Shown piece by piece: positions 44,365 to 53,626 of a stretch of 64,000 nucleotides of DNA. Source of the DNA: Nitrospira sp. (GTDB lineage Bacteria; Nitrospirota; Nitrospiria; Nitrospirales; Nitrospiraceae); assembly GCA_020846195.1 (NCBI GenBank), contig JADLEJ010000049.1:1-64000 (forward strand), given 5' to 3'. A model generated the notes under the pieces. It was not told the DNA's origin and ran no database searches. It saw nothing but the letters and a program-made list of their open reading frames with translations. A program made the position numbers and the translations under genes. Within the stretch, counting starts at the first letter, position 1; the number at the start of each line of letters is the position of its first letter.

Positions 44365-45240
44365 ATGAAGCCGATTGTGCTCATCACCGGTGCGGCCGGT
44401 CTCATCGGTCAGTACATGATGAAAAGCGCATCGCGCTGGGCGCCAGCCTGGGAGGCGCGAGGCCTGGCCCGCCGGGATGTCGATCTAACCGATGCCGACG
44501 GGGTGCGCGCACTGATGGCGTCGCTCAACCCGCAAGCGATCATTCATTGCGCGGCGCTGAGCCGGACAAAGGAATGCGAGCAGGATCCGGCTCGTGCCCG
44601 CCGCAACAATGTCGAGGCGACCGCGCGGCTGGCCGAGCTGGCTCACGATATTCCGTTCATCTTCCTTTCGAGCGGAGAAGTGTTCGATGGACGGCGGGGC
44701 TGGTATGTCGAGACGGATGAGGCCAGGCCGATCAATGTCTATGGCCAGACGAAACTAGAAGCAGAACGCGCGGTGCTGGCCAATCCGAACCACACCGCGG
44801 TGCGGATCGTTTTGACGGCAGGCGCTTCTTCCGGGGGCGATCGGAGTTTTGTCGAAGACATGTCGCGCGCCGCCCGGTCTGGCGGAACTCTTTCGCTGTT
44901 TGCCGATGAGTATCGCTGTCCGCTGCCGGCGGGAGTTATTGGCAGAGCCCTATGGGAATTGTTGGCGCAGCATCGGCCTGGACTGTATCACTTAGGCGGC
45001 CAGGAGCGGCTTTCACGGTGGGAGATTGGTGAAGCGCTGGCACCTTGGTATCCGGAATTGAAAGACCGTCTTCTATCGGGGTCATCGAAAGGTTACCGAG
45101 GGTCTCCACGGCCGGCGGATCTCTCACTCAACTGCGACAAGATTCAGCAGCTCCTTTCCTTTCCGATTCCTGGATTTCGCTCCTGGCTGGCGAATCGCGC
45201 GACAGGCGGGGCCGATCTGTGGGACTATCCGCTGGCATAG
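44365..45240 (+). CDS. sugar-nucleotide reductase, dTDP-4-dehydrorhamnose-reductase-like (extended SDR)
   Basis: 291 residues. Rossmann motif ITGAAGLIGQYMM, DVDLTDADGVRALM, IIHCAALSRTKECEQDPARA, and the active-site YGQTKLEAERAVL (Tyr-x-x-x-Lys) match the RmlD-like branch of extended SDRs. The Ser of the triad is in IFLSSGEVFDGR. The rhamnose biosynthesis genes themselves are not nearby, so the exact sugar is uncertain; related proteins include methionine adenosyltransferase beta subunits. GTGAGGGGG precedes the start. Confidence 0.85.
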   Translation: MKPIVLITGAAGLIGQYMMKSASRWAPAWEARGLARRDVDLTDADGVRALMASLNPQAIIHCAALSRTKECEQDPARARRNNVEATARLAELAHDIPFIFLSSGEVFDGRRGWYVETDEARPINVYGQTKLEAERAVLANPNHTAVRIVLTAGASSGGDRSFVEDMSRAARSGGTLSLFADEYRCPLPAGVIGRALWELLAQHRPGLYHLGGQERLSRWEIGEALAPWYPELKDRLLSGSSKGYRGSPRPADLSLNCDKIQQLLSFPIPGFRSWLANRATGGADLWDYPLA

Positions 45241-45273
45241 ACTTGGGTTCGTTCGCAGGATTTCGAGGGTGCC

Positions 45274-46065
45274 ATGTCTCATGATCCCCTCACGCTGCTT
45301 TTTGTAGCCTGGGCCGCGATGGCGGTCTGGATGGCTGTGCTGTGGCTGGTCGAGCGCACCCAGCGCAACGCCTCGCTGGCGGATGTCGGCTGGTGTGCCG
45401 GGCTTGTCGTCGTCGTGGCGGGTTATGCGTGGCTCGCAACCGGTGAGACAGAACGGAAGCTTCTGCTGGCCGTCATGGCGTCGATCTATGGCCTGCGACT
45501 GGGCGGATATATTCTTTTCAACCGGGTGATCGGCAAAACCGAAGATCGGCGGTATCGGCGGGTGCGGGAGGTCTGGCGCTTGGACGAGCCGCTCCAGATG
45601 TTCGGGTTTTTTCAGCTGCAAGCCGCCGCTGTGGCGCTGTTCTCGCTTCCCTTTCTTGCGGTGATGCAGAATCCGCGGCCGCCGTTCAGCCTGTGGGAGT
45701 TGGCCGGGGTGCTGGTCTGGGTAATCGGCGTCGCCGGCGAGTCGCTTGCGGATCTGCAGCTGACCCGGTTTCGCGCGAAGCCTTGGAACCATGACCGGGT
45801 CTGCCGGGACGGACTCTGGTTCTTCTCACGCCATCCAAACTACTTTTTCGAATGGGTCCATTGGTGGGCCTACGCGGTAATGGCTATCGGCAGCCCAGGC
45901 TGGCTCCTGACCTGGATTGGCCCGCTGGTCATGGGGATTGCTCTGGTCAAAATCACCGGTATTCCCTGGGCGGAAGCGCAAGCGCTCAGGACGCGCGGCG
46001 AGGATTACCGCCGCTATCAGGACACTACAAACGCCTTCATTCCTTGGTGGCCGAAGATAGGTTAG
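45274..46065 (+). CDS. DUF1295-family membrane protein (steroid-reductase-like)
   Basis: 263 residues with about six membrane helices. The C-terminal half holds the isoprenylcysteine-methyltransferase/steroid-reductase-like pattern: GLWFFSRHPNYFFEWVHWWAYAVMA, with RHPNY as the key motif, then GEDYRRYQDTTNAFIPWWP. Its job in bacteria is unknown; related proteins reduce or methylate lipid-like substrates. The start follows the reductase by 33 bases and its stop overlaps the convergent PilZ gene by four bases. Confidence 0.85.
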   Translation: MSHDPLTLLFVAWAAMAVWMAVLWLVERTQRNASLADVGWCAGLVVVVAGYAWLATGETERKLLLAVMASIYGLRLGGYILFNRVIGKTEDRRYRRVREVWRLDEPLQMFGFFQLQAAAVALFSLPFLAVMQNPRPPFSLWELAGVLVWVIGVAGESLADLQLTRFRAKPWNHDRVCRDGLWFFSRHPNYFFEWVHWWAYAVMAIGSPGWLLTWIGPLVMGIALVKITGIPWAEAQALRTRGEDYRRYQDTTNAFIPWWPKIG

Positions 46066-46424
46066 TCCTCCTCTGAGCCATTCAAAAACTGATCGAGCCG
46101 GCTCTTCGCGGCTTCGTCGATGTGCGACACTTTCCATCCGGTCGTATGGCCGTCCGACCAGCAGACTGCCGCCATATTCACAATCATATATTTGTAGGCG
46201 TTCCGATCCGGCAGTGCCAGGTAGACCGTCATTTCCGATCCAGCGGGAAGGGGATGTTTCACGCTGGCCCGCCAGCCCGTTTCCGAGAGATCCCAGACCT
46301 TGCCCTGTTGCAAGGTGCCGTTCCAAAAATAGAGAAAGGCGCAGTGGGTGGACCGGCGATCCGCATTGCGCACGCTGTACGTCTTCACCATGAAAGCCTC
46401 CTCGCCGAGTTGAACGTCCGTCAT
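46062..46424 (-). CDS. PilZ-domain protein
   Basis: 120 residues, essentially one PilZ domain. The N-terminal RNADRRSTHCAFLYF fits the RxxxR c-di-GMP-binding loop, and KVWDLSETGWRASVKHPLPAGSEM holds the D/NxSxxG motif. It would bind cyclic di-GMP and change a partner protein. This is one of two stand-alone PilZ genes in the window (the other is at 55309-55668). Convergent with DUF1295. Confidence 0.85.
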   Translation of the reverse strand: MTDVQLGEEAFMVKTYSVRNADRRSTHCAFLYFWNGTLQQGKVWDLSETGWRASVKHPLPAGSEMTVYLALPDRNAYKYMIVNMAAVCWSDGHTTGWKVSHIDEAAKSRLDQFLNGSEED

Positions 46425-46529
46425 CGCCTGTCAGCTGAGTGTACCCTTGGATTGGCAATGCGGCGCGCCTCGAAAGGGGGGGATCGAAGGCCTCAGAAGA
46501 GGGGACGGCAAGAGGAAGAAGCTGGCCGG

Positions 46530-46757
46530 TTACTGGCCGGTATTCAATTGAGCCAAGCGGGCCCGGGCGGTATCCGCCTGCTTGCTGGAGGGATAGAGGC
46601 GGACGATGTCGTCATAGAGCTGCTTGGCATGCGGGAGGTTCATTTGCCGTTCCTCGAACTCAGCGGTCTCCAGCAGCTCCGCGGCCTTGTCGCCGGAGCA
46701 GCTCAACAGCAGACCGCAGCAGAGAACACTGAGTAGAACGCGTGTCACGATCATCAT
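46530..46757 (-). CDS. small lipoprotein with TPR-like helices
   Basis: 75 residues. The N-terminus is a lipoprotein signal ending LLLSCSGDKAAE (Cys near residue 20). The remaining residues, AKQLYDDIVRLYPSSKQADTARARLAQL, look like one TPR-type helix pair, as at the start of BamD/ComL proteins. The ATG overlaps the stop of the regulator gene as ATGA; a second ATG follows one codon later and sits better behind AAAGGA. Probably at the outer membrane; partner unknown. Confidence 0.75.
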   Translation of the reverse strand: MMIVTRVLLSVLCCGLLLSCSGDKAAELLETAEFEERQMNLPHAKQLYDDIVRLYPSSKQADTARARLAQLNTGQ

Positions 46758-47113
46758 CGTCCTTTCTTGCCGCAGGCTATCGAGCGGTGGTGGTCTTGGC
46801 TGTCCGGCGGCTCCACGGGATCGATGCCGTACCGCGGCGCGGCGATGTCTTCGCCGTGGCACTGCGGGCAGCGGCTGGGCCTGGTGAGCCGTCTGCGGTC
46901 GCGAAAGACGAACTCGCAATCCTGGCAGCGCGATGGCTCCAGGATAAAGCAGCGGGTTTTGTCATGGGCGATGGATTTCACGACATGTTCGAGATGGTCT
47001 TCGACCTGCCGTTCTGGAATGCCGAGCATCTGGGCCAGCTGGTGCGTGGCCAGGCGCGTGCCGATGAGCAATTCGATCATGCGCTGGCGTGGCGTGCGTG
47101 CGGGAGCGAGCAT
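46754..47113 (-). CDS. predicted regulator: HTH fused to a zinc ribbon
   Basis: 119 residues. The N-terminal half (RMIELLIGTRLATHQLAQMLGIPERQVEDHLEHVV) reads as a winged helix-turn-helix. The C-terminal half has CxxC pairs, SRCQDCEFVF and SRCPQCHGED, which would bind one zinc. This arrangement matches a COG3357-type predicted transcriptional regulator. The stop overlaps the lipoprotein start by four bases, so the two form a translationally coupled pair. Confidence 0.8.
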   Translation of the reverse strand: MLAPARTPRQRMIELLIGTRLATHQLAQMLGIPERQVEDHLEHVVKSIAHDKTRCFILEPSRCQDCEFVFRDRRRLTRPSRCPQCHGEDIAAPRYGIDPVEPPDSQDHHRSIACGKKGR

Positions 47114-47208
47114 GGGCTCATCGTAATCTTCCGGCGATGAAAAGCCAAGCTGGAAGCGTCGAGAAGCCGCGCCTTGCGCTGCGGCTGAGAGTTTGACAGG
47201 ATGATGTC

Positions 47209-48666
47209 ATGCCGACACCGAGCTGGCAGGATTTCGCCGATCTCGCGCTGAAGCGCATTGCGTCCTCCGGCGCCGAGTACGGCGACATTCGCCTCGTTCA
47301 CAGCACGGCGCAATCCATTCGCGGCGAAGACCGGCGCATCGCATCGATTCGGGACACCGACGACGTCGGATTCGGCGTGCGCGTGCTGTATCGAGGAGGA
47401 TGGGGGTTCGCCGCCAGTTCGATTCTTTCTCTCGAAGAAGTTCCGCGAGTCGCCGACTTGGCAATCGAGATTGCCAAAGGGTCCGCCTCCATCGCCATCG
47501 AGCATGTTGCGCTTGCCAGGGAGCCGGTTCATCGCGACCGTGTCGTGACGCCGGTTCGGATCGATCCCTTCACGGTTCCGCTTGGGCAGAAAGCCGACTT
47601 GCTCCTGGCGACCATGGACGCGCTTCAGGCGCAGTCCGGCGTTGTCCGTAGCGCAGCCGAGCTTTGGGCGCGCCGGGACCGCAAGCTCTTTGCGTCGACC
47701 GAGGGCACGCGAGTGGAATTTGACCTGGTGGCGTCGAGTGGAGACTGTACGGCGACAGCTCTTTCCGATGGGCGATTCGCCAGCCGGTCGTTCAATACGC
47801 CGCCGTTGCGGCGCGGCTATGAATTGATCGAAGAAGCCGAATTTTTGAAACAGGCTCCGCGCGTGGCGCGTGAGGCGGTCGAAAAAGTGCAGGCGCCGGC
47901 CGTGGACGCGGGCGCGTACGATCTCGTGCTGGACCCGGAGCATCTTTCGCTGACCATGCATGAATCCTGCGGCCATCCCAGCGAGCTGGACCGGGCGCTC
48001 GGGTATGAAGCGAATTATGCGGGCACTAGCTTTCTGACGACGGACAAGCTCGGCACGTTTCGCTACGGCTCGACGCACGTCACGCTGGTGGCGGACAACA
48101 CTGAGCCGGAGACGCTGGCGGCCACCGGATACGATGACGACGGCGTGGCCTGTCAGAAATGGGACATTGTGCGCGAGGGGATCTTTACCGGGTACTGCAC
48201 GAATCGGGAAGTCGCGCCGAAAATCGGCGCGGCGCGCTCGCGCGGCTCGAACCGCGCGGATAGCTGGGGCAGCGTGCCGATTGTGCGCATCGCGAATATC
48301 GGCCTGGAACCCGGACAGGCGACGGTTGAACAACTGATCGCAGACGTCCGGCGTGGGATCTACATCGAAGGCCACGGGTCCTACAGCATCGATCAGCGCC
48401 GCTATAATTTTCAGTTCGGCGGGGACGCGTTCTGGCTGATCGAGAACGGCAAGCGCACCCACATGCTGCGCGACGTGATCTACCACGGCATCACGCCGGA
48501 GTTCTGGAACCGCTGCGACGGCGTGGCCGACCGGTCGCATCGCCAGCGGTATGGGTTTATCACCTGTGGCAAGGGCCAGCCAGGGCAATCGGGCTGGATG
48601 ACCCATGCGGCGTCGCATGCCCGCTTCCGCAACATTCAGGTCATTCGCGGCGAGGGGCGGGCATGA
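47209..48666 (+). CDS. tldD: TldD-like metalloprotease subunit
   Basis: 485 residues. The metal site reads MHESCGHPSE (HExxGH form, His-Glu and His), as in TldD. ADSWGSVPIVRIANIGLEPGQ and YIEGHGSYSIDQRRYNF are conserved surroundings. TldD acts with TldE to process small peptides such as microcin precursors and toxin antidotes; here no peptide substrate gene is visible. It shares four bases with the following partner gene, which is the expected tldD-tldE arrangement. Confidence 0.92.
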   Translation: MPTPSWQDFADLALKRIASSGAEYGDIRLVHSTAQSIRGEDRRIASIRDTDDVGFGVRVLYRGGWGFAASSILSLEEVPRVADLAIEIAKGSASIAIEHVALAREPVHRDRVVTPVRIDPFTVPLGQKADLLLATMDALQAQSGVVRSAAELWARRDRKLFASTEGTRVEFDLVASSGDCTATALSDGRFASRSFNTPPLRRGYELIEEAEFLKQAPRVAREAVEKVQAPAVDAGAYDLVLDPEHLSLTMHESCGHPSELDRALGYEANYAGTSFLTTDKLGTFRYGSTHVTLVADNTEPETLAATGYDDDGVACQKWDIVREGIFTGYCTNREVAPKIGAARSRGSNRADSWGSVPIVRIANIGLEPGQATVEQLIADVRRGIYIEGHGSYSIDQRRYNFQFGGDAFWLIENGKRTHMLRDVIYHGITPEFWNRCDGVADRSHRQRYGFITCGKGQPGQSGWMTHAASHARFRNIQVIRGEGRA

Positions 48667-50006
48667 CCCCTACCGGCGCCAAACCATGGCCGAAGATGAC
48701 CAGCCGCGAAGAATTTCAATTCATCGCCGAACTGGTCATGGCCTGCTCGACGGCGGATCACACGCAAGTGACGCTGCACGATCAGGATGGCGGCACCGCG
48801 CGATTCGCCAATAACCAGATGATCCAAAATGTGAATATGCGCCGGGGGGCCGTCGCGGTGACGGCCGCCTTCGGTGCTAGGCAAGGCACGGCGTCAACGA
48901 CCGATTTCACCGCCGGTGCGCTGCGCGAGACCGTCAAGCGGGCTGAGGCGATTGCGCGCCTGTCTCCGGAAGATCCGGAGTATCTGCCGCCGGCCGGGCC
49001 GCAAGTCTACAATCCCGGTCCGACGGCGCGCGAGGAAACCCTGGCCGCCGGCCCGGCGGTTCGTTTGGAATATGCCAACGAAGCCATCGGGCAATGCCGC
49101 ATGGAGAACCTGTCGGCGGCGGGCGTTGTGTCTTCCTCCCGCGCGTCGGTCGGCGTGGCGGCCGGCACTGGGCTGCTCGCGTTTGAAGAGCGGACCGAGG
49201 CGCGGTTCAGCATCACGGTGCAAGCCGGGGACGCCACCGGCTGGGCCTCGTCGGCGCATCGTTCCATCGACCGGTTGAAAGTCCAGGAGCGGACGCTCTC
49301 CGCAATCCACAAAGCCACGCTCGGAGTCGAGCCCCAAGAACTGCCGCCCGGCCGCTACCGAGTCATCCTTGAACCGGCGGCGGTGGCCGGCCTGTGGTCG
49401 TGGATTATCTGGACGCTGGACGCGAAGTCCTACCTGAAAAACACGAGCCCCTTTGCCGGCAAGCTGAATGAACTGATTCTAGATGCCGGCCTCTCGCTGG
49501 AGAATTGCCCGGGGCACGCCGATCTGCTGGGCGTCGGGTTTACGGCCGAGGGGCTTCCGTCCGCTGCGTCGCGATGGATTCACCGGGGTGTGCTGCGTCA
49601 ACTGGCCTATGACCGGTTCACCGCGCAGGCGCAGCAGGTTGCCACGATCCCGACGATCGAGGCGCCGCGCCTGTCGTTGGAGGGTGCGGCGGCCAGTTCC
49701 TTGGCGCAACTCGTCAAATCGGCCGGCCGGGCGATTCTCGTGACGAACTTCTGGTACTTGCGCACCGTCAATCCGGCCGACCTGACGCTGACCGGCATGA
49801 CGCGGGACGGGACGTTCTTGGTTGAAAACGGAGAGATCGTATCAGCGGTCAAGAACTTCCGGTTTCACGAGAGTCCCCTGCGGGCGTTTCAACGCATTGA
49901 GGCCTGGACCGCGCCCATGGAAGCGGTGACGTCTGAAACCGGAAAAATGTTGGTGCCTGCCGTGGTCCTGCCCGAGTTTCATTTCTCCAGCGTCACGAGA
50001 TTCTAG
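48663..50006 (+). CDS. TldE/PmbA-like partner subunit
   Basis: 447 residues. The fold matches the TldD/PmbA family (ANEAIGQCRMENLSAAGVVSSSRASV, then PGRYRVILEPAAVAGLWSWI and CPGHADLLGVGFTAEGLPS) but lacks the HExxH metal site of its partner, as expected for the TldE subunit, which holds the complex together. Translation is coupled to tldD by an ATGA overlap. There may be a start 11 codons downstream (MTSREEFQF). The substrate peptide is unknown. Confidence 0.9.
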   Translation: MTPTGAKPWPKMTSREEFQFIAELVMACSTADHTQVTLHDQDGGTARFANNQMIQNVNMRRGAVAVTAAFGARQGTASTTDFTAGALRETVKRAEAIARLSPEDPEYLPPAGPQVYNPGPTAREETLAAGPAVRLEYANEAIGQCRMENLSAAGVVSSSRASVGVAAGTGLLAFEERTEARFSITVQAGDATGWASSAHRSIDRLKVQERTLSAIHKATLGVEPQELPPGRYRVILEPAAVAGLWSWIIWTLDAKSYLKNTSPFAGKLNELILDAGLSLENCPGHADLLGVGFTAEGLPSAASRWIHRGVLRQLAYDRFTAQAQQVATIPTIEAPRLSLEGAAASSLAQLVKSAGRAILVTNFWYLRTVNPADLTLTGMTRDGTFLVENGEIVSAVKNFRFHESPLRAFQRIEAWTAPMEAVTSETGKMLVPAVVLPEFHFSSVTRF

Positions 50007-50060
50007 GCTGCAGGCGCTTCGATTGTGATGCGCCTTCCCGCGCCTCGTTTGGAAAAAGGG

Positions 50061-50089
50061 TTGACTCACTCTCATGGTCGGAGTAGACA
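50061..50089 (+). promoter_or_regulatory. candidate promoter before the coiled-coil and TPR genes
   Basis: TTGACT (50061-50066) and TAGACA (50084-50089) are separated by 17 bases in the 221-base gap after tldE. The -10 is weak. The predicted transcript would start about 130 bases before the 50228 gene. Confidence 0.35.
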
Positions 50090-50227
50090 AGTACGTAGTG
50101 GCTCGGAGTTCTGGTTTCGCCCCTGTTCGCGCCTGCACGATATGCGAATCCCTTCGATCGGATCGCCGCACCCCACGGTACGATGTTCTACGGTCTGGAA
50201 GGGGAAATTGATAGAGGAGGTTCCGTC

Positions 50228-50923
50228 ATGTCCCGTCGATATAGCGATCAGCCCATTAACTTGATCGCGCGCATTCCTTCTCCTGAACAACTGTCCGCCG
50301 CGCGCCCGAAGCAGCGGTCTTTTGTCCAGCTGGGCCTGGAGTTTGGCGCAGCGTGCGCGCGCAGGATTGCCGATATGATGGCGCAGCTTTACCGGGTGGG
50401 CCGGTCGACCGGCGCATCGATGACGCACCGGCCGGCTGGGAGCGTCTCTCTTGATCGATCTAATGGGCCAGCGGTCGCAACGCCGTCGCCTGCTACGGGG
50501 ACGGTGTATTTATCCGACGACCGCCTGGCCAGATGGAATGCCCTGCTCGATGCGACGGTCCCGCGCATTGAATCGGCGGACCGGCTTTCGGAGGCCATCG
50601 CTGTGCCAGCGGAGCCGCCGCGGGCAACCGCCGCCGCTTCGGCGCCGCTCGATGAAGTGGCGGCCTTGCGCATGGAGTTGCTGGCTCATCAGCAAGAAGT
50701 GGCGCGCTTGTCGGCGCAATTGCAAGAATTGAAATCGATGGTGGGATCGCAGCAGCAAGTGCTGGTCTATTTGGGGCAGGAATTAGACGCGCAACCGATG
50801 GCCATGGCCGCGGCGCAGGCCGCGTCATCCACGAAGAAAGCCCGGGTGATGCGGGCGAAGTCCGGCGGAAAAGAACGGTCCACGCCACGGAACGTCTCCT
50901 GCGAGCCGTCACTCAACTTGTAA
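50228..50923 (+). CDS. hypothetical protein with coiled-coil C-terminal half
   Basis: 231 residues from the ATG at 50228, behind AGAGGAGGT. No family recognised. The N-terminal third is basic and Pro-poor; residues about 155-190 (EVAALRMELLAHQQEVARLSAQLQELKSM) form a heptad-type coiled coil with Leu spacing of seven. The C-terminal tail is Lys-rich. No signal peptide or membrane segment. It is the first of three genes running toward the TPR protein. Confidence 0.7.
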   Translation: MSRRYSDQPINLIARIPSPEQLSAARPKQRSFVQLGLEFGAACARRIADMMAQLYRVGRSTGASMTHRPAGSVSLDRSNGPAVATPSPATGTVYLSDDRLARWNALLDATVPRIESADRLSEAIAVPAEPPRATAAASAPLDEVAALRMELLAHQQEVARLSAQLQELKSMVGSQQQVLVYLGQELDAQPMAMAAAQAASSTKKARVMRAKSGGKERSTPRNVSCEPSLNL

Positions 50924-50944
50924 TACAGCGTATGAGGTGGTGCT

Positions 50945-51304
50945 GTGCGTAGAGCGGTCATGCTGGGCGGGTTCTTGTGTGTGCTGACGGGCTGCGGGTT
51001 GACGGCGGGGACTCACGAAGAGTCTCTGGGGATCGGCATTGTACGGGGCACGCTGGGCGTTCAGCCCGATGGGCAGATACGGCTCGCGCAGCCGGCGGAT
51101 ACGCAATCCACACAGGGATCGGTCCTGGCGCTGGAAGGGGGCGCGTATGTTCTTCGCCTGCCGGATGGCTCGGAGCGCCGGGTGGCGTTGGATGAAAATA
51201 CCCGCATCGACCGGCCCGCCCATGTCGGCGACCGAGTCGAAGCGTTTTTGGATGACAGCGGACGTGCAGTCCTTATTCGTAACATTGACCACCGCGCAGA
51301 CTAG
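50945..51304 (+). CDS. small lipoprotein, hypothetical
   Basis: 119 residues from a GTG at 50945, after AGGTGG. The signal peptide ends at the lipobox LTGC (Cys near residue 17). The mature part is short beta-rich sequence (GIVRGTLGVQPDGQIRLAQP, YVLRLPDGSERRVALDENTRI), possibly an OB-like or SH3-like fold. Starts 21 bases after the coiled-coil gene. Its 3' end overlaps the possible start of the TPR gene. Confidence 0.7.
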   Translation: MRRAVMLGGFLCVLTGCGLTAGTHEESLGIGIVRGTLGVQPDGQIRLAQPADTQSTQGSVLALEGGAYVLRLPDGSERRVALDENTRIDRPAHVGDRVEAFLDDSGRAVLIRNIDHRAD

Positions 51305-52970
51305 CCCTCAACAGCCTATCGCCGCCCCTCGTTCTTGCCGTTCGGCAGGTTGGCTGAGCTGTGCCGTCTTTGGCGGTCTTGTTTTCCTATTGCCGTGGGG
51401 CAGCGTTGCCGAATCGGCGGAACCCGTTCCGCTGTTTACCGATCTCGGATCGCTTCGCCATCCGATCACCACGACATCCGAACAGGCGCAACGCTATTTC
51501 GATCAGGGATTGCGCCTGGTCTACGCCTTCAATCACGAAGAGGCGATTCGTTCGTTCGAAGCCGCGTCCCGGCTCGACCCGTCGGCCGCGATGGCCTATT
51601 GGGGCATTGCGCTGGCGTTGGGGCCAAATATCAATGGGGCGATGGCCAAGGCCGATGAACGGCGGGCATGGGACGCGCTGCAGAAGGCCCGGGCCCAAGC
51701 CAGCCGCGTCAGCCCTGCCGAGCAACGGTACATTGACGCGCTCGGGAAACGATACAGCGCCAAAGGCGGTTCCCGCGGGGCGCTCGATAAGGCCTATGCC
51801 GCGGCTATGCGGACGGTCTGGCAACAGTCGCCGGACGATCCGGACGCCGGAGTGCTGTTTGCGGAAGCCTTGATGGATGTGCGTCCGTGGGATTTCTGGA
51901 CATCCGATGGACGTCCGCATGCCGGGACCGATGACATGGTGGCGACGCTGGAAGCGGTGCTCGCCAAACATCCCGATCACCCGGGCGCCTGCCATTATTA
52001 CATTCATGTCGTTGAAGCGTCGCCGAAGCCGGAGCGGGCGCTGGCCTGCGCGGAACGGTTGCCAGGCCTCATGCCGGGGGCAGGGCATCTGGTGCATATG
52101 CCGGCGCATATCTATTTTCGACTCGGCCAGTATCATGAGGCGGCAGAAGGCAACGCTCGCGCGGTTCATGTCGACAAAGCGTATTTGGCGGGCCGGGCGC
52201 TGAATGGCGACTACGCGGATGGGTACTTCACGCACAATCTGCATTTTCTCTGGGCGTCTCTGATGATGGAGGGGCGGCAGGCCGAAGCGTTGAAGACAGC
52301 CCGGGAGTTGACGGGGACGATTACCGAAGCGGAAGCGCGGAAAGAGAAGTGGAAAGAATTCTATCTCCCGGCGCCGTTGTTTTCGATGATCCGTTTCGGC
52401 CGGTGGGAGGATTTGCTTCGCGAGCCAGTTCCACCGAAGGGGCTGCGGATGCACGAAGGCATGTGGCGGCTGGGACGGGGGCTTGCGTCGGCGGCGGTGG
52501 GGCGTATTCCGGGAGCCGAGGGCGAGCATTTTGTGCTGGCCGGCCTGGCGAAGCAGTTCCGCCGCGACAGAAATCCAGAAGGCAAGGTCGAGCGGACCAT
52601 GTTAAAAATCGCCGAGCGGCTGCTGGCGGGAGACATCGCGGTGCGCCGCCAGAAATTCGACGAAGCTATCAAAATTCTTCGCGAAGGGGTGGCACTGGAA
52701 GAATCGTTGCCTTACACGGAGCCGCCCTATTGGCCGATTCCCCTGCGCCACTATCTGGGGGCGGCGTTGCTGACGGCCGGCCGGCCGTCAGAGGCCGAGC
52801 AAGTCTATCGGGAAGATCTTCGGCGTCATCCGCAGAATGGCTGGAGTCTCTGGGGATTGACCCAGAGCCTGCGCGCTCAGCATAAAGGGGGCGAAGCGGA
52901 CAAGGCCGACGAGCAATTCAAGTCGGCCTGGACCTCTGCCGATGTTTCATTGACAGCCTCGCGATTTTAA
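51252..52970 (+). CDS. secreted or membrane-anchored TPR-type protein
   Basis: About 572 residues from the ATG at 51252; the start is uncertain because no clear ribosome site exists and the frame stays open upstream within the lipoprotein gene. A signal-like stretch (SCAVFGGLVFLLPWGSVAESA) lies some 45 residues in. The mature part has several TPR-like helices: QRYFDQGLRLVYAFNHEEAIRSFEAASRLDPS, CHYYIHVVEAS, HLVHMPAHIYFRLGQYHEAAEGN and, near the end, AEQVYREDLRRHPQNGWSLW. The repeated-His stretch (HYYIH...HLVHMPAHIYFR) is a conserved feature of related proteins I cannot name. Confidence 0.75.
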   Translation: MTADVQSLFVTLTTAQTSPQQPIAAPRSCRSAGWLSCAVFGGLVFLLPWGSVAESAEPVPLFTDLGSLRHPITTTSEQAQRYFDQGLRLVYAFNHEEAIRSFEAASRLDPSAAMAYWGIALALGPNINGAMAKADERRAWDALQKARAQASRVSPAEQRYIDALGKRYSAKGGSRGALDKAYAAAMRTVWQQSPDDPDAGVLFAEALMDVRPWDFWTSDGRPHAGTDDMVATLEAVLAKHPDHPGACHYYIHVVEASPKPERALACAERLPGLMPGAGHLVHMPAHIYFRLGQYHEAAEGNARAVHVDKAYLAGRALNGDYADGYFTHNLHFLWASLMMEGRQAEALKTARELTGTITEAEARKEKWKEFYLPAPLFSMIRFGRWEDLLREPVPPKGLRMHEGMWRLGRGLASAAVGRIPGAEGEHFVLAGLAKQFRRDRNPEGKVERTMLKIAERLLAGDIAVRRQKFDEAIKILREGVALEESLPYTEPPYWPIPLRHYLGAALLTAGRPSEAEQVYREDLRRHPQNGWSLWGLTQSLRAQHKGGEADKADEQFKSAWTSADVSLTASRF

Positions 52971-53077
52971 TTAGCGGGCGTACGATAGGCGGGTCGGTCA
53001 ATCCGGACTGGCTCTTGGCCGAGGTCACACTGACGGGTATCACGAACGTAGTCGAAACGGACGGGAGTGGAGGCGCG

Positions 53078-53620
53078 ATGCGATTCATAGTGGGTGTGAT
53101 GGGGCCGGCCAAGGCCAAGAAGAAAGACGTGGATAACGCGCGGGCGCTCGGTGAATTTATCGCCCGGCGCGGCTGGGTGGTGCTCACGGGCGGGCGGGAT
53201 GTCGGTGTGATGGATGCTGCTTGTGAAGGGGCCAAGCGAGTTGGAGGGAGCCTGACAGTTGGGATTATGCCCACAGCCAAGGACAAGGTGTCGCGCCATG
53301 TGGATGTGCCGATTATCACGGAAATGGGCAGCGGCCGGAACAATATCAATGTGCTCACGAGCGATGTCGTCGTGGCCTGCGGGCTGGGCGGGGCGGGAAC
53401 CGTGTCCGAGGTGGCGCTGGCGGTGAAGGCTGGGACACCGGTTATTCTAGTGGAGGCGTCTCCGGCCGATGTGGCGTTTTTTCGCAAGCTCGGCAAGCGA
53501 TTGGTATCCGCGGCCTCGTCGCCCGAAGAAGCGATCGCGCTCATCATGAAGCAGATGGGAGGTGGGAAATACCGGTCTCGCCAGGAAGAACCGGCAGGGT
53601 ATGGCGATGTGGCGCTGTGA
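53078..53620 (+). CDS. SLOG-type nucleotide-binding protein, TIGR00725-like
   Basis: 180 residues from the ATG at 53078, behind GGAGG. The fold is a Rossmann-like SLOG domain: GWVVLTGGRDVGVMDAACEGAK and ACGLGGAGTVSEVALAVKAGTPV carry the glycine-rich nucleotide-binding loops and the conserved GxGT-type motif of the LOG/DprA-related superfamily. It lacks the PGGxGTxxE motif of LOG phosphoribohydrolases in its full form. Function unknown; some relatives carry molybdenum cofactor. Confidence 0.8.
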   Translation: MRFIVGVMGPAKAKKKDVDNARALGEFIARRGWVVLTGGRDVGVMDAACEGAKRVGGSLTVGIMPTAKDKVSRHVDVPIITEMGSGRNNINVLTSDVVVACGLGGAGTVSEVALAVKAGTPVILVEASPADVAFFRKLGKRLVSAASSPEEAIALIMKQMGGGKYRSRQEEPAGYGDVAL

Positions 53621-53626
53621 GACCAG

